From assembly GCA_030549495.1 (NCBI GenBank), contig JAUIRK010000893.1, forward strand, positions 310,001-374,000: a DNA stretch of 64,000 nt, in the 5' to 3' direction. Below, in pieces: positions 1 through 11,589 of the stretch. A program made the translations under genes and the position numbers. Under the pieces are notes generated by a model that saw only the letters and a program-made list of their open reading frames with translations, searched no databases and was not told where the DNA came from. This stretch comes from Nectonema munidae. Taxonomy: Eukaryota > Nematomorpha > Nectonematoida > Nectonematidae. Every line of letters starts with the position of its first letter. Position 1 is the stretch's first letter.

Positions 1-1363
1 ATTTCTTTCTATATCGATTTTTGTAAATATAAAATTAATTAATCTTATTTCCATTTTTATACTTACCAGGTTTATTATTTCTTTTTTATTTTTGAATAAC
101 CTGAGGTTAGTTAGCTTACACGCATTTTTATTCATTAATTGACTCCACTTCTGATTTGAAATATTCAATAAATCATGCCATATATCCAATATATTGTTGA
201 AAGTTGCGTAAAGATCTGCTAATAATGGATATTTTGGATTTCTCACATCTTCGAGCTATGTTTTAATACAGTGGCATACAAAATACGTATGTAAGATTGA
301 ACATGATGAAATCATTTTGTATCATGTGACTTCATCTTTATTATAAAAATTACGTCATGCATGTATTAATGAACAAAAAACTTCCTCATGACTTTGTCAA
401 AGGATGCTCTGAAAGCACGCCAAAGTTTTGAATATATTCACATCACAATGTGATACGTAATATAAAAGAAAAGGGGGTTACGAATGTTTGCTTAATTTTA
501 AAATCTCTTCTCCTCTAAATAATATACCAAAAATATAATGATTGTATCGACTTACAATTAATTGATTGATAAACCAAGCATTTTTCTAGGTTTTGTAAAG
601 ATGATCACGGGATCAATCCTTGCACAATTTTTCTTCTTTTTTCTCACAACAAAAAGAGCGTATACATATCCTGTGATATATGAAAAATATTAATTTACTT
701 TATAAAACACTATGACTAGAGGAAACATGTCTTGTTGGAGAGAAATTTAAGAAAAAATAGTGCTTTAAAAACTCTAAAAAGAAACCATTTTCTGTTATCT
801 TTTTTTTCTCTAATGCTTCTCCAGTCAAGTTTTATGCAAAAGAAGTTTCTTCAAATATAGTGTAGAAGATTTCAAATATGTCGGCAGAGGCACAATAAAC
901 ACAACGCTCTTCCCGTGAGAGAGACTAGTATTGGAAATTCATTTTTTGAAGAAAAAAAACTCTGAAAATATTTATATAAGTTTAAAAGAACATTAGAGAT
1001 GATTATCTAATATCAAAAAAATCATTACAAAAAGATGGCATATTTGTAGATGATTGGAGCTTTTTACAAAATCTTCTTGTTGATTGGCAAACAAATTTCA
1101 TTTTGTCCAAGAAGACTCCTGCTTCTCTCGAGAATGCAAAACCACAAATTTTAAATTTACATTTTGCATAAACGCATTGCCCAAACATGGTATAAAAATG
1201 GAAACTTAAATCAAAATTTCAAAAAATTTAACAACTTTTGAAAAAGTTATTAAATACCAAGAAAAAAAGTGATATATGTTATAAATATAGGACGATATAC
1301 CCACCACGTTTATAGGAGGTCATTTGCAAAAAAACAACAAAAAAATTTTCTAATTTTGCATAG

Positions 1364-1408
1364 ATAGGTTACTATAGTTATGTATATAGGTTACTATAGT
1401 TATGTATA
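1364..1408. repeat. 22-bp tandem duplication
   Basis: Two adjacent identical copies of a 22-bp unit containing GGTTACTATAGTTATG. Confidence 0.8.
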
Positions 1409-1619
1409 TTACATATCTCCAAATTTGTTAGAAATTTTTTTAGTTTTCGAATTATCAACGTAAAACTAAAGATTTAACTCATCAGGTCTATATACAAAAT
1501 ATCATTACTCATCAGAACTTTTTGCATCAAAAATAAAAACAGACATGTTGAAATATTATTGTAATACTAGGAATTGTTATATTTGCAACAACTGCTAATA
1601 AGCTTTATAGACCAATATA

Positions 1620-1970
1620 TATATTAGGAGCTTGGCAAAGCTCTGGAGTCATTATATGCAAGCCAAGATACTATGTATTTATTTGTAAAAATCTATCTAT
1701 CTATCTCTATACATATAATGTATATCTATAATAATCTATATTATATATTTGCTTTTTATATGTTTTTGTGTAAATATTTTTAATCTTTTTTCTCTTGTAT
1801 GTGTATTTTATCTGTTTATGTTTATTTTGTTTTATGAATAAAGTGTCACTTGATGAGCAACGCTATAAGCGACTTTAATTAGTCTTGAGGGTGCTCACGT
1901 ATCCCATTACATTGATTTATAAGCTTGATATACTTTAAACCCCCAATAAATCCTTCTTTCTTTCTTCTAC
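1620..1970 (+). repeat. Possible LINE/SINE 3' fragment with CTTT-type tail
   Basis: A stretch less AT-rich than its surroundings ends in CCCCAATAAATCC followed by (TTCT)n, like the 3' terminus of some retroposons. No coding part is seen. Single copy in this window, so the call is weak. Confidence 0.25.
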
Positions 1971-2859
1971 CTGCAATAAGAAAGCAAATTCGTAATAAAA
2001 AATTACTCTTTGGCATGAGAAACGAAGATAAGAAATATTAACCATGATAAAATCTATCTAACTGAGTTGTTGAGATTAAAGTAAAATATATCTTACACTA
2101 ATTTTTTCTATTTGTATTTTTATATTCCATGTTTTTCATTCTGTGACACAACGCCCCTTTAGTTATGCCATTTTTTTTTACAAATTATCATACATTTGTC
2201 ATATGTCACACTCGTGTGTAGCAATTCTATGCTTTAAAAAATGGAGTTTGAATTCCAAAGTCCAAATTTTACAAATGATCCGGCATCTCTGCAGGAAATA
2301 AAATTTGATTTGAAAGTCTAGTATATAAATCCATTTCTATACTTCCTTTGAATATTTTCAGAATGTGTGCAGAATTTAGATCAAAAAGAGGATTACAGCC
2401 TGACAAACAAGGAATGAAAAAGAGATGAAGAAGGAGGACTAGCATTTGATAAATGAGGGATACAAAATCAGAAAGAGAGAGAGAGAGAGAGAGAGACTTG
2501 ATTGATGCGTGTAGGAGAGCTGGAGAGAGAGATCAAAGAATCATAACGTCATGCGCTGGAGAGAGAGCAGCGGAAAGTTTGCCTCGTTTCCACCGTCCAT
2601 TGATTTCATAATAGCACCACCTTTCAAAGTTTATTTCAATTGGATAAAGATGACGTTATGCATAAATTCTGATTTTTAATTTTTATGCAATTTGAAAATT
2701 TTGCTCTTTAGTTCAAACTAGTATTTAAAAGAATTTCTTACATTTTATTAGCAAAAAATAAAATTATTAATTATCTTTATTCATAAAATAACTTTTTAAA
2801 AATATTTATTTGAGCTTTCAAAGTTTTGCAAGAAAGCTTTCTTCTTTTTTTTGAAAGAA

Positions 2860-3075
2860 GGTCTTTTCGTTTAGACAGACACATCAAGTAATCACCATTC
2901 CGTCTGCCTTTTATAGTTATGTCCTGGTTGCCAAATTCTAAGGAAAATTCTCTGCGTTTACCCACATTTTGTTATTTATAAAAGGAAACGGAAATTAAAA
3001 AAAAAGGTAAATAAATAACTATAAAAGGCAGACGAAATGGTGATTACTTGACGTGACCATCTAAATGAAAAGACC
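2860..3075. repeat. Long inverted repeat, 61-bp arms, 94-bp loop
   Basis: Arms 2860-2920 and 3015-3075 are near-perfect reverse complements (both carry AAGTAATCACCAT and CTGCCTTTTATAGTTAT). A transcript would fold into a long hairpin. It may be a small foldback transposon; no target duplication was recognised. Confidence 0.7.
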
Positions 3076-4639
3076 CGAAACATTAAAGCGATCGAAAAGA
3101 TTTTTCTCGGTAGAATTAATTATTAATTCTAAATTATTTTTCATATTTTATTTCGCTTTAAATACTTTTTTTCAAAATTAAAGTTTTTGCTAATAATCAT
3201 TCATTTGATTTCAAAAGAAATTTCTTTCTTAATTCTAAATAAAATCTTTGCTAAATTTTTCAATCTAAAAATTTTCAAAGAAAGAACCGCCAAATTTACT
3301 TGATTCTCGGTACCTTCATTTTACCTAAGAATCGGTACGGTGCCGGGATTCAGAAGCGGGGTTTCAAAACTTGTTGAAATATATACTTTTTTCCCCTTCT
3401 ACTAGTGCATACAAATGTTAATAATAAAGTTGATATAATAATAATAATAATAATAATAAAACATTCTCTCTATTGGGAAATATCGTGACTATCTATTATT
3501 TCTGAGATCGAGTATATTTGTAACGATATTCAAGGGTGCAGGAATTTAAATTTTATTACAAATCGCCTCAAAACAATGAAATGATAAAGATAACAACACA
3601 CAAAATGGACAAAAAAATTTTGGTGAAAGTTCGTGATATACAGTAATTTTGATATTCCCTCTTATCCTTTAATAGAAATCAGCTGGATTTTTTCCAAAAG
3701 TATTTGAACGATGTGGGGTGCTTTGTAGAAAGCACGTTTCCTTTATAAATCTATTGGTTACTAGAATGGCCATGACATTTTGTAAACTAAAACATGTTCA
3801 AAAAGCATCTTAAATCTATTTAAACGAGTTTTTCTTTCTTTTTTTTTTCGTTTTCAACATATTTTCTTTATTTTAAAAAAAATGACCAGTTGAGAAAAAT
3901 GATGAGTATGTTTACCTGCTTTGGCCACGGTGTGATCTTCGATATGTTATTCCATTTGTCTTTATTTCAAAACGTTATAGTGATTTATTGCTGTTGTAAA
4001 TCATGAATAAATAAAAATTTTGTTGTATGCATTTGCCCAAAACACGCATAGCATACTTTTTTCAATTCACAAATGACTGAAACATTTGACGTAAAAATGA
4101 AGCTTGAAAATAAATAGAAGTCATCTCTATTGTTCGTATAATAGTACTCAACATGTGTGCGCAATTTTACTTGATAAAAAATAATAATAATAATAATATA
4201 ATCTAAAAACTTCCTCTTTCATTTGAGCGTAGTAAACACTTGTACTTATCAATCATTCCTTTCTCCATATAGAACGTGTCATCCTTTCTTATTCCTTGAT
4301 CATATTCATTTATTTTACATAGTTTTGTTTATTTATCATCGTAACAATTCTTTTATACTCTGAATACAAACACAGAGACGTCTAAGAACCTTGATTTCCA
4401 GAATGCTTCAAGCTGTGAAGATCTTTCCTTAGATATAATCAAAGTTCATTCTATTCATTTATATCTTCAGAGTCCAATGCATCTTCATCTCCTACTAGTT
4501 CATATAATCAAAACGCCGAACGCTAAAAACATAATGTATTTACTGCTACTCGAGATTTACCTTTTTTAGTCCAAAAACACGCTTCCATATCACCTTATAT
4601 GGCATGGAAACTATTTATCAGTTGTGCTGAATTTTCGAA

Positions 4640-5590
4640 TTTCTTGATCTTCTGTTGAGTCTTGATCAGCTTGAAGGATTTATAGTTTTACAGTATGCGC
4701 GCAGCTTATATGGAAATCGACATAGTCTTGGCTTTCTTTGGAATGAAAAATATGTTCGTAATTTATTTAGAGACAAAATGTCCCGAAATGAGTTCAAGCT
4801 TATTCTTCGATCTCTGCGATTTGATATCAAATATTGGTTACTGGTTGAAGTAGAAAAAAAATGTGCTGTAAAGATTTTGACTTATTTGGGAGCAGAAGAA
4901 AAAAATCTCGTTTTATCATGAAATTAACTTCAGAAGTGAAGAATAAAGGATATAATATGACCGCTGACAACTTTTTTCAGCTGCGCTGGTAGAAAAATTA
5001 AGCAGTTATAAAATATCTTAGTAAAAAATTTGAAAGTAATTTCTATTTTAATGACAAAATTAGATATTTGTTTGTCAATTATTGTAGAGAAAAGAAATCA
5101 GTTTGTTTGATATCTTCTATTCATGATTCTCCAACAGTATCAAGCTTCTTTCAAGATTTCTAGAACCAAAATAAAGTTGGAGTTGATATTGTTGATTTGA
5201 TGTTGAGAAGGTACAACAGCACTCATTAGGCTTCTGATGGTCTTTAGCAGTTTGGTGTAACATTCTTGATATAGCCTTTGTGAATGGATAGATTATTTAT
5301 AAAAAAGTAATTGTGGAAAAAAATCAGCTAAACAAATTTTTTAATTGTGAAAATTTTGTAGAAAATGTTGCAAAGAAAGAAGTTTCTTCAATTTCAGAAG
5401 TTATCGTAGAAAGAAGAAATGGAAGAAAGTGTTCAAATAAAGATTGCAACAACACAAGTGTTACAAATGATCAGGTTTTTCCTCAAACAACTTATGGTGG
5501 GCGTTCAATAAATAACTCTAGTGTGGTTTATGTTATCTGTAAACAGTGTAAAAAATTAAAAAAAAACGGTATTTTCAGTTATTTTTAAAT
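4640..5590 (+). mobile_element. piggyBac transposase relic
   Basis: Seen: pieces in piggyBac order. First LWNEKYVRNLFRDKMSRNEF then LRSLRFD (about 4735-4835), the N-terminal conserved block. Then MTADNFFQ (about 4960), matching the usual VTTDNFFTS with a catalytic Asp. Then GVDIVDLMLRRYNS (about 5180-5220), the GVDxxDQM..KY block. Finally a Cys-rich C-terminal segment at 5313-5588 (C..C..C..C spacing) like the piggyBac zinc-binding tail. Known: piggyBac transposases move DNA between TTAA sites by a DDD mechanism. The frame is interrupted several times, so the copy is inactive. It is a possible source family for the TTAA MITEs, but that is inference because no intact ends were found. Confidence 0.85.
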
Positions 5591-5599
5591 CTAAACAAG

Positions 5600-6820
5600 G
5601 CTAAATAAAATATAAAAAGTAAAGATATGTTATCAATAAAAAAAGGATTATTCTTAATTTGTTGATTTCGTTCACAAAAAGCCAATACTGCATTTAACAA
5701 CATAATTTTTGTAGAAGACAAATGTGGAATATTTAAATACTAGATTCGCACTAAATGAAATCAAAGTCATTACATAAATCAATAATCCAGAAAAGTCGTT
5801 TAAAAAAGATATTTCGTTTCTAAACTGTGAAGCTTTTTTACATCAGAAGTTGGGCGGTCTTTTTGAAAATTGTAAGATGATTACAAAAAGATGGAAATTT
5901 TTAACGTGAAAATACTTTTAAATATATGATTTTTTTATTACAACGCGAAAAACTTTCACTAAATGACTTTTTTTAATTGATTTTTCACGATAAAAATGCA
6001 GGCTAAATATGTTCGTATTTCACAGTTTGTTTGAGTTAATAATTGGGCCCGTTATCCTGAATATCATCCCCCTTACAGAGAATGCCGCAATAATAGACTA
6101 AAACGAATGCAGAATCTTTCGTTCTAATATGTTGAAAACATAGACATTACAAGATTATTATCATTTGCACTTGGTTATACGAAGATGTTCAAAAGTAGGC
6201 TGAAATAGGCTGGAAAGCATTGAAGGATCAATTAGTAGTGTGTTTTCACATCATCATTATTATTATTATGATCTGTATACAAAGTTAATCCGTTTACAAA
6301 TATGTGTGATTTGCAACAGACCTAGGGAGGAGGAGAGGAGATGAAAGAAGATGAAGAGAAGGAGTTGAATGATGCTGCTATTTCACGTCATACGCCTTCT
6401 TGCGTTACAAAGCAAATTACCGAATAATAATTACGTATCATCCATATTCCATCTACACCGCGTGCTTGAAAACGCAAATTACAAGCCTTTCATTAGTTTC
6501 ACGAATTTGCCATCTATCTCACCATCCAATCCTTCATGGTGATGATGATGTTAGAATGAACATTGAACATGCATATCATGATGGATTGGTTGATATAAAT
6601 CATCATGTTGAAGAAGATTATGTGATTTTTCTTCAAGATATTTCATACGTGATGTTATATAAAAATGTAGTAGTGTAAAATAATAAAATTATGAATAAGT
6701 ACGTATATAATAAACGAACTGCTACTACATGACAGACAACTCTTCTTCGCAAATTGAAAAGCAGAGTGATGATGATGATGATGCGAACGCGATGAAGACA
6801 AGAAGGCGGTGTTCGTGGTA
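5600..6820. other. No gene seen
   Basis: AT-rich, with a purine-rich stretch near 6325-6365. The longest open frame (6400-6678) has no recognisable domain and reads as chance. Confidence 0.5.
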
Positions 6821-6833
6821 AATCTCGTGCTTG

Positions 6834-6841
6834 TATAAAAG
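6834..6841 (+). promoter_or_regulatory. TATA box candidate
   Basis: TATAAAAG about 96 bp upstream of an ATG (6930) that opens a hydrophobic, signal-peptide-like frame. Plausible core promoter for the CUB-like gene model; there is no direct support for a start site. Confidence 0.3.
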
Positions 6842-6929
6842 CCTGAAATTTGGAATAATTAAGCACTTTGCTGTTTTAGAGCTCGGAAGACTTCTTTACC
6901 TGAAAGTACGCTACTATCAAAGCCGAACA

Positions 6930-8122
6930 ATGCTCGCAGCAAACGTCTTTTCCTCCTGCTTCCTTTTCTTCTTGTTTTCCTTCTGTAGGATTCACATTCT
7001 CCACTCTTTTATTCTTCTCTCCAAGGTACACTTGCGCAATTTTTTATTTATTTGCAGTGTAAAGCATTTTCAAAGGACTCTCCATTTTTTTTAGAGAATG
7101 ATGAATTTGAACGATGCTGTGAGTGATGCTGAAAATTATGAACAATTGAGTAAGAGCGTTTTTTTAATATAACCAAAATTGATTTATGTAGAAAATTGAA
7201 AGATGTCTTGATTAACTTGAGTGAAGTTAAGTACTTTTCCTAAATATTTTAAAGAAAAAACTAACTAACTGAAATATGTATTTAATTAATTAATTGGCTG
7301 ACTTATGTATAAAATTATGGCTTCATCAAGTATTTTCAAACAAAAATGAGTATGGTATACGCAAGACACAAGAGTACATATGGGAACGTGCATATATTTC
7401 GTAGAGCTTTGGAAATATTTTTTTGTTCCGAACGTTTTAAATAAAGAAGAGGGCGGTAAACATTTTCTTCACATGCTCCAGAGATCTGCAATATACGTTT
7501 TTTACCCTTTAAATAGAATTTTCGGTACCCAAACTAACCGATTTTCATAATCAAAATTTTTGTAATATACTCTATAATCATATGCAAAAATTTTGCATCC
7601 TCCCTCATCCGCGGATCATAAGTTTCAAATCAGCAATAACATCCGCAATTTTCAAACATTTTCCTTTTTTCTATATACCACATAAAAAATTTTTTTACGT
7701 TTCAGGAAAGTAATTAATTCCTTTCAACTATACGTTGTGTCTTTAGTGTATATGGCCTCTGAATTTATTTGCAGTGAAATTTTATCTGTCATAGCTTTTT
7801 CTAAAACAAAGTCTAATCTTAGTTCTACTGCCAATAACCACAGCTGCGCCCACATAGCGTCTATCACTATTTCTAATCGAACACTAAATTTATCCATGTG
7901 GAATATTTTTATGACTATTTTTATGTCTTTGTGCTTTGCTTCATTTATTATTTTTGTTAAGTATGCAAAAGCATGATAAACAAAGAAGGAACATATGTTG
8001 GATCTGGAGAAGTTTTTGTGGAAAATCCTTGCATCACTTTTATAATAGCTCCACCATCTTCTTACATCGAAATCAAATTTCTTGAATTTAACATTGATTG
8101 CGAAAATGATGCAATCTTCAAG
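6930..8122 (+). CDS. Candidate secreted CUB-like gene, 5' three exons (partial)
   Basis: Model: exon 1 6930-7025 (32 codons, donor AAG|GTACAC), exon 2 7095-7149 (acceptor after a T-run, donor GA|GTAAGA), exon 3 7986-8122 (donor AAG|GTAATA). Phases agree (0, 1, 0). Exon 1 gives a hydrophobic leader (SSCFLFFLFSFC). Exon 3 reads NPCITFIIAPPSS, then YIEIKFLEFNIDCEND, matching the CUB core C.w.I.aP....I.l.F..F.i...C..D. Known: CUB domains occur in secreted or membrane proteins and bind proteins or glycans. The second half of the domain and later exons were not found. Exon 3 could stand alone in another gene structure, and the acceptor before it is weak. Confidence 0.33.
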
Positions 8123-9041
8123 GTAATAAATTGCATTCCAATATCACGAGTAGGTTTTGACGTCACTTAACAACGGAATCTCGCAGGATTTATAAGAATC
8201 CACTAATCTTATATGTCAAAGAACAATGTTTAAAAAAATTTTGCTACAAATGTGATTTTTTATCTCTCTTTTTAGTATAAAAACACATCTTTATAAATTA
8301 TCTTTGTTCTTGACTTTTTACAAAATCTGTCTTGCTTTGATAATAATGTCAAAATCTGACAGCTTTAATTTATGAGTGAATGATTCTTGAAAATCTACTT
8401 AGCTCTCTCATCTACATCTCTCTCAACATAAAATTCGTATGATACATGAGATGTAGTGTAAGATCGTGTTTTGGCAACTTTTCTCATGGAAGTTCCAATT
8501 TTGTACATCTATAAGTATTTATAAATTAAGAAGTTGCTGTTAATTCATAAATTTTAGCATCTGAACCTTTAAATATTGTCATATCTTGTAAAAAATTTCC
8601 ATCTTCATAGCGAAAAAATAGATATACCATTTTTAATTTAAGTTCGTCCTTTTTTACTTTAAGTTCGTCCTTTTTTACTTTAAGTTCTTCCTTTTTTACT
8701 TTAAGTTCGTCCTTATAAAATTCTTAATTTATATTTGAGCAAAAAATAAAGATCATTTTTTACTGAATACGCTAAAATAAATTTTTTGAAAATTATTTCA
8801 TCATATTAGTGCATTCAAATTTTCAAAACTTAGAAAAAACCTTCTCTTGTAAAGCTGGCATTGCGCTGTGACACGCAGAACTTAGCTTGATACACTTCAA
8901 AACAGGTCTTAGAGACTTTGAACTTAATTTTTTGATCAATTATTTAATATAGTATTGATAACGTCTTTTTAAATTTATCTATTTTTTTAAATTTATTCAT
9001 TCCAGTGATAAATTTTTTCGTCTGCTTGCTCAAAATATTCT

Positions 9042-9960
9042 ATGTATAATAAAATTTCGAAAGACAAGAAGTCTGAATTCGTGAAAATGGTAAGTTATGA
9101 AGGTTTGACTATTTTAGAAGCGTCAAAAATCCTTTCAATTAAATACTCAACCGCTAAGAGAATACTGCAAAACTCTTTATATGAATCGGTCGCGAAAAAG
9201 CATGGTGGTCATAAAAAAATGCCTTTTGTCTGAAGAAAAGCTTAATTATTTAGAGCAGTTAGTGGAAGCAAATCCCTTGCACACTTTAGAAGAACTAAAG
9301 AATAAAGTGGAAGCTCGGTACAGTATTAAAATATCCATCACTTCAATTCACAAATATTTAGTGAATCACCTTAAAATTACCTTGAAAAAAGGCAGTAAAG
9401 AAATTGAGTCAGTCAACAAACCTAATTCTATCATAAAAAGAAAGATATATGCCCTAGCTGGCTCCAAAATCACATGAAAGCATCCTTTTTGTAGACGAAA
9501 GCGGATTTAACCTGCATTTGAGAGCAGAACCCAGGCTAGATCCAAAATAGGAAAACGCAAATTTTGTTCTTTCTTCCTATCGAGGAAAAAATGTTTCCTT
9601 AATTCTGGCTATGAATTGTTATAAAGTCCTTTATTTTAACATCATCGAGAAAGAAAGTTTCAATTCTGAATTTTTTTTTAATTTTATGAAAGGCCTACTT
9701 ACTAAAATGGAGTAGAGAAGTTTGGTATTGGAGTTGAGAAGGAATCATGGATAATCCTTGATAACGCAAGCATACACAAAACAGAAGCGATAAATCCAAA
9801 CAGAAAGCATTGAAACTATCAGTGCACTCGATTGCAGCAGTTATTATCGCTACATGTTGAGCAATCTCAATATTGCTTTAGCTGGACAGCCTTTAAATGG
9901 ATTTTTATTTATTTTTGATAATAAATTTTATATTTTACATAAATTTTATCAATGAAATGA
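9042..9960 (+). pseudogene. IS630/Tc1-type transposase, decayed
   Basis: N-terminal helix-turn-helix (about 9042-9230: YEGLTILEASKILSIKYSTA), a second helical DNA-binding part (9230-9460), then the DDE core: FVDESGFNLHLR (first Asp, about 9492), YRGKNVSLILAMN (about 9578), WIILDNASIHKTEAI (second Asp, about 9745) and CFSWTAFKW (about 9870). The usual NPIE before CFSW reads as Gln at the Glu position. The frame shifts near 9200 and has later stops, so it is inactive. The HTH and DESGFNLHL style resembles elements known from microsporidia, cnidarians and other invertebrates (from memory, not searched). Confidence 0.82.
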
Positions 9961-10200
9961 AATAATGATGAAAAAAAATAAATAACTTCAAAAAAAGAAG
10001 TATTTTTATATATACTCTATTAAATAATTGATTAAATATTAAATAATGAAATATTAATGAATATTCATTAGATTAACAATGAATAGAAAACTATGTAAAT
10101 ATCATGATTACTAACTCTATTTAATGCATAAAGTGCTTGTTTATAAGGACGAACTTAAAGTGAAAAAGGACGAACTTAAATTAAAAAAGGACGAACTTAA

Positions 10201-10330
10201 CCCATTTAGGACCAATGTTCCTATTTTGGAACATAAGTAATTTCATCTTCGTCTGCTTTTTTCAATGACTTTGAATATAAATCGTCTGCGTTTTTTTAGA
10301 TATCGTCTGCTTTGCTTGGTCTTAAATGGG
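10201..10330. mobile_element. TTAA MITE copy 1 (piggyBac-like), 130 bp
   Basis: TTAA at 10197-10200 and 10331-10334 flank inverted ends CCCATTTAGGACCA and (reversed) CCCATTTAAGACCA. After 14 nt there is a palindrome ATGTTCC-TATTTT-GGAACAT. Three CGTCTGC motifs follow (10250, 10283, 10304), possibly transposase-binding subterminal repeats. Inserted within the right end of the IS630-type element. Confidence 0.88.
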
Positions 10331-10496
10331 TTAAAGTAAAAATGGTATATTATTCTTTTTAAAGACATTTTGATCCTGTCATCTCTTCTAAATTTTATTT
10401 AAGTTTTCTTTCAGTTGTTTTTCCTAATTAATTTTGCATCTATTTTATAGCTAATTTTTAAAATAGTTTTTTGTAAATTTTTATGTCGGGGTCGTA

Positions 10497-10654
10497 TAAG
10501 TAACGAGGGTGTGAGTAAGGTTGGTTAGATACTGGCTTTCAATAACTCAAGGTCTTGGGTTCGATCCCGCATCAAGCCTACTTTCCTCATAGTTCGATAC
10601 AAGCTTCGCAATTGTGCCTTCTAGATGAAAACACCTTACGGTACCTTTACCTAT
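10497..10654 (+). repeat. tRNA-derived SINE, family A, copy 1
   Basis: Pol III-like A box region GTAAGGTTGGTTAGAT (about 10513) and B box GGGTTCGATCCC (about 10558), followed by a non-tRNA body. A diverged copy lies inverted at 43796-43938, which shows it is a dispersed repeat and not a tRNA gene. Confidence 0.7.
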
Positions 10655-11589
10655 ATAAGCCAAGGACTTTTTAAAAGCTACAAAATAGTTGGTCATCATA
10701 GCGTTAGTTATTTTTCAATTTAGCAAATTTTTTTTAAAAAATGATGAATTTTTTGTTTTTTTTAATTTAGATAAATAAAATTAACAAATAAAATTTTCAA
10801 AAATTTGAATAACATTGTTTATTACAAATTAGATATATCATCCAATAAAAGCATTAATCTAATTTGGAGTTTTCCTATCTTGAAAATAGTAATATCCTCC
10901 AGCGTAATTTATCTATGTGACATTAGTTCTGATTTCAAAGTATTTACAACCTAATTGGAAACGAAAAGCTATGAACATAATTATAATTAAAATCCTCAAT
11001 TAGAGTTCGGTTTGGGAGTCAAGCGTACAAAACAAATACCATATGAAACTAATTAATAATTTGAAGAGCAGAATTTTAAAGACCAACTCGTTCGCTTTCT
11101 TTTGGGCGATTTTCATTTCTTGAGGCACTTGTTTCCAAAATCAGAGGTAGAGCCCCCAGACGGATGTTTTAAAATTCTTAGGGGCGCTGTGAAAAGTTCG
11201 AATAACAAGTGTTAGCTATTCAATTTTTTTCTTGCCCTAAATTTTGGACATCATAAAAAGTTTAAATTCTCTTGCCAATATAATTGGAAGTCAAAAAAAT
11301 ATTTTTATCCTTTGCCACTGATTGTATGGTGGCAAATCGATTTAAAATTTTAAGTAATGAAGGAAAGCATATAATAAAGAATGTTAGATTAGGATATCAG
11401 AATTGATTTAATTTAAATGTAAATTTGGAAGATAAACACACAACCTAAGGTTCACATGAAAGTATATGCATTCTTTCATGTATTTTATCTGGAACAAAAT
11501 ATATTTTGTAAGTTAGGGGCAAACTTTGTTCCATAATGTCTTCTAAGAGAGCGTGTAGTAAGAAAAGTTTGGCAACCCTGGTTTACATG

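Larger units (their letters stand above)
1..4600. other. No gene seen; AT-rich intergenic DNA
   Basis: Apart from the inverted repeat at 2860-3075, the duplication at 1364-1408, a (GA)n run near 2473-2496 and an (ATA)n run near 3438-3459, no coding or RNA gene can be supported here. Confidence 0.6.
8625..10347 (+). mobile_element. Tc1/mariner-IS630 type transposon with tandem-repeat inverted ends
   Basis: Both ends begin TACCATTTTTA next to TA, and continue into three to four tandem copies of a 21-22 bp unit (AAGTTCGTCCTTTTTTACTT): 8640-8715 on the left and, inverted, 10146-10198 on the right. Between them lies one transposase gene. A 130-bp TTAA MITE (10201-10330) sits inside the right inverted repeat, so this transposon is older than that insertion. 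TA target duplications at 8623-8624 and 10348-10349 fit Tc1/mariner insertion. Confidence 0.8.
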
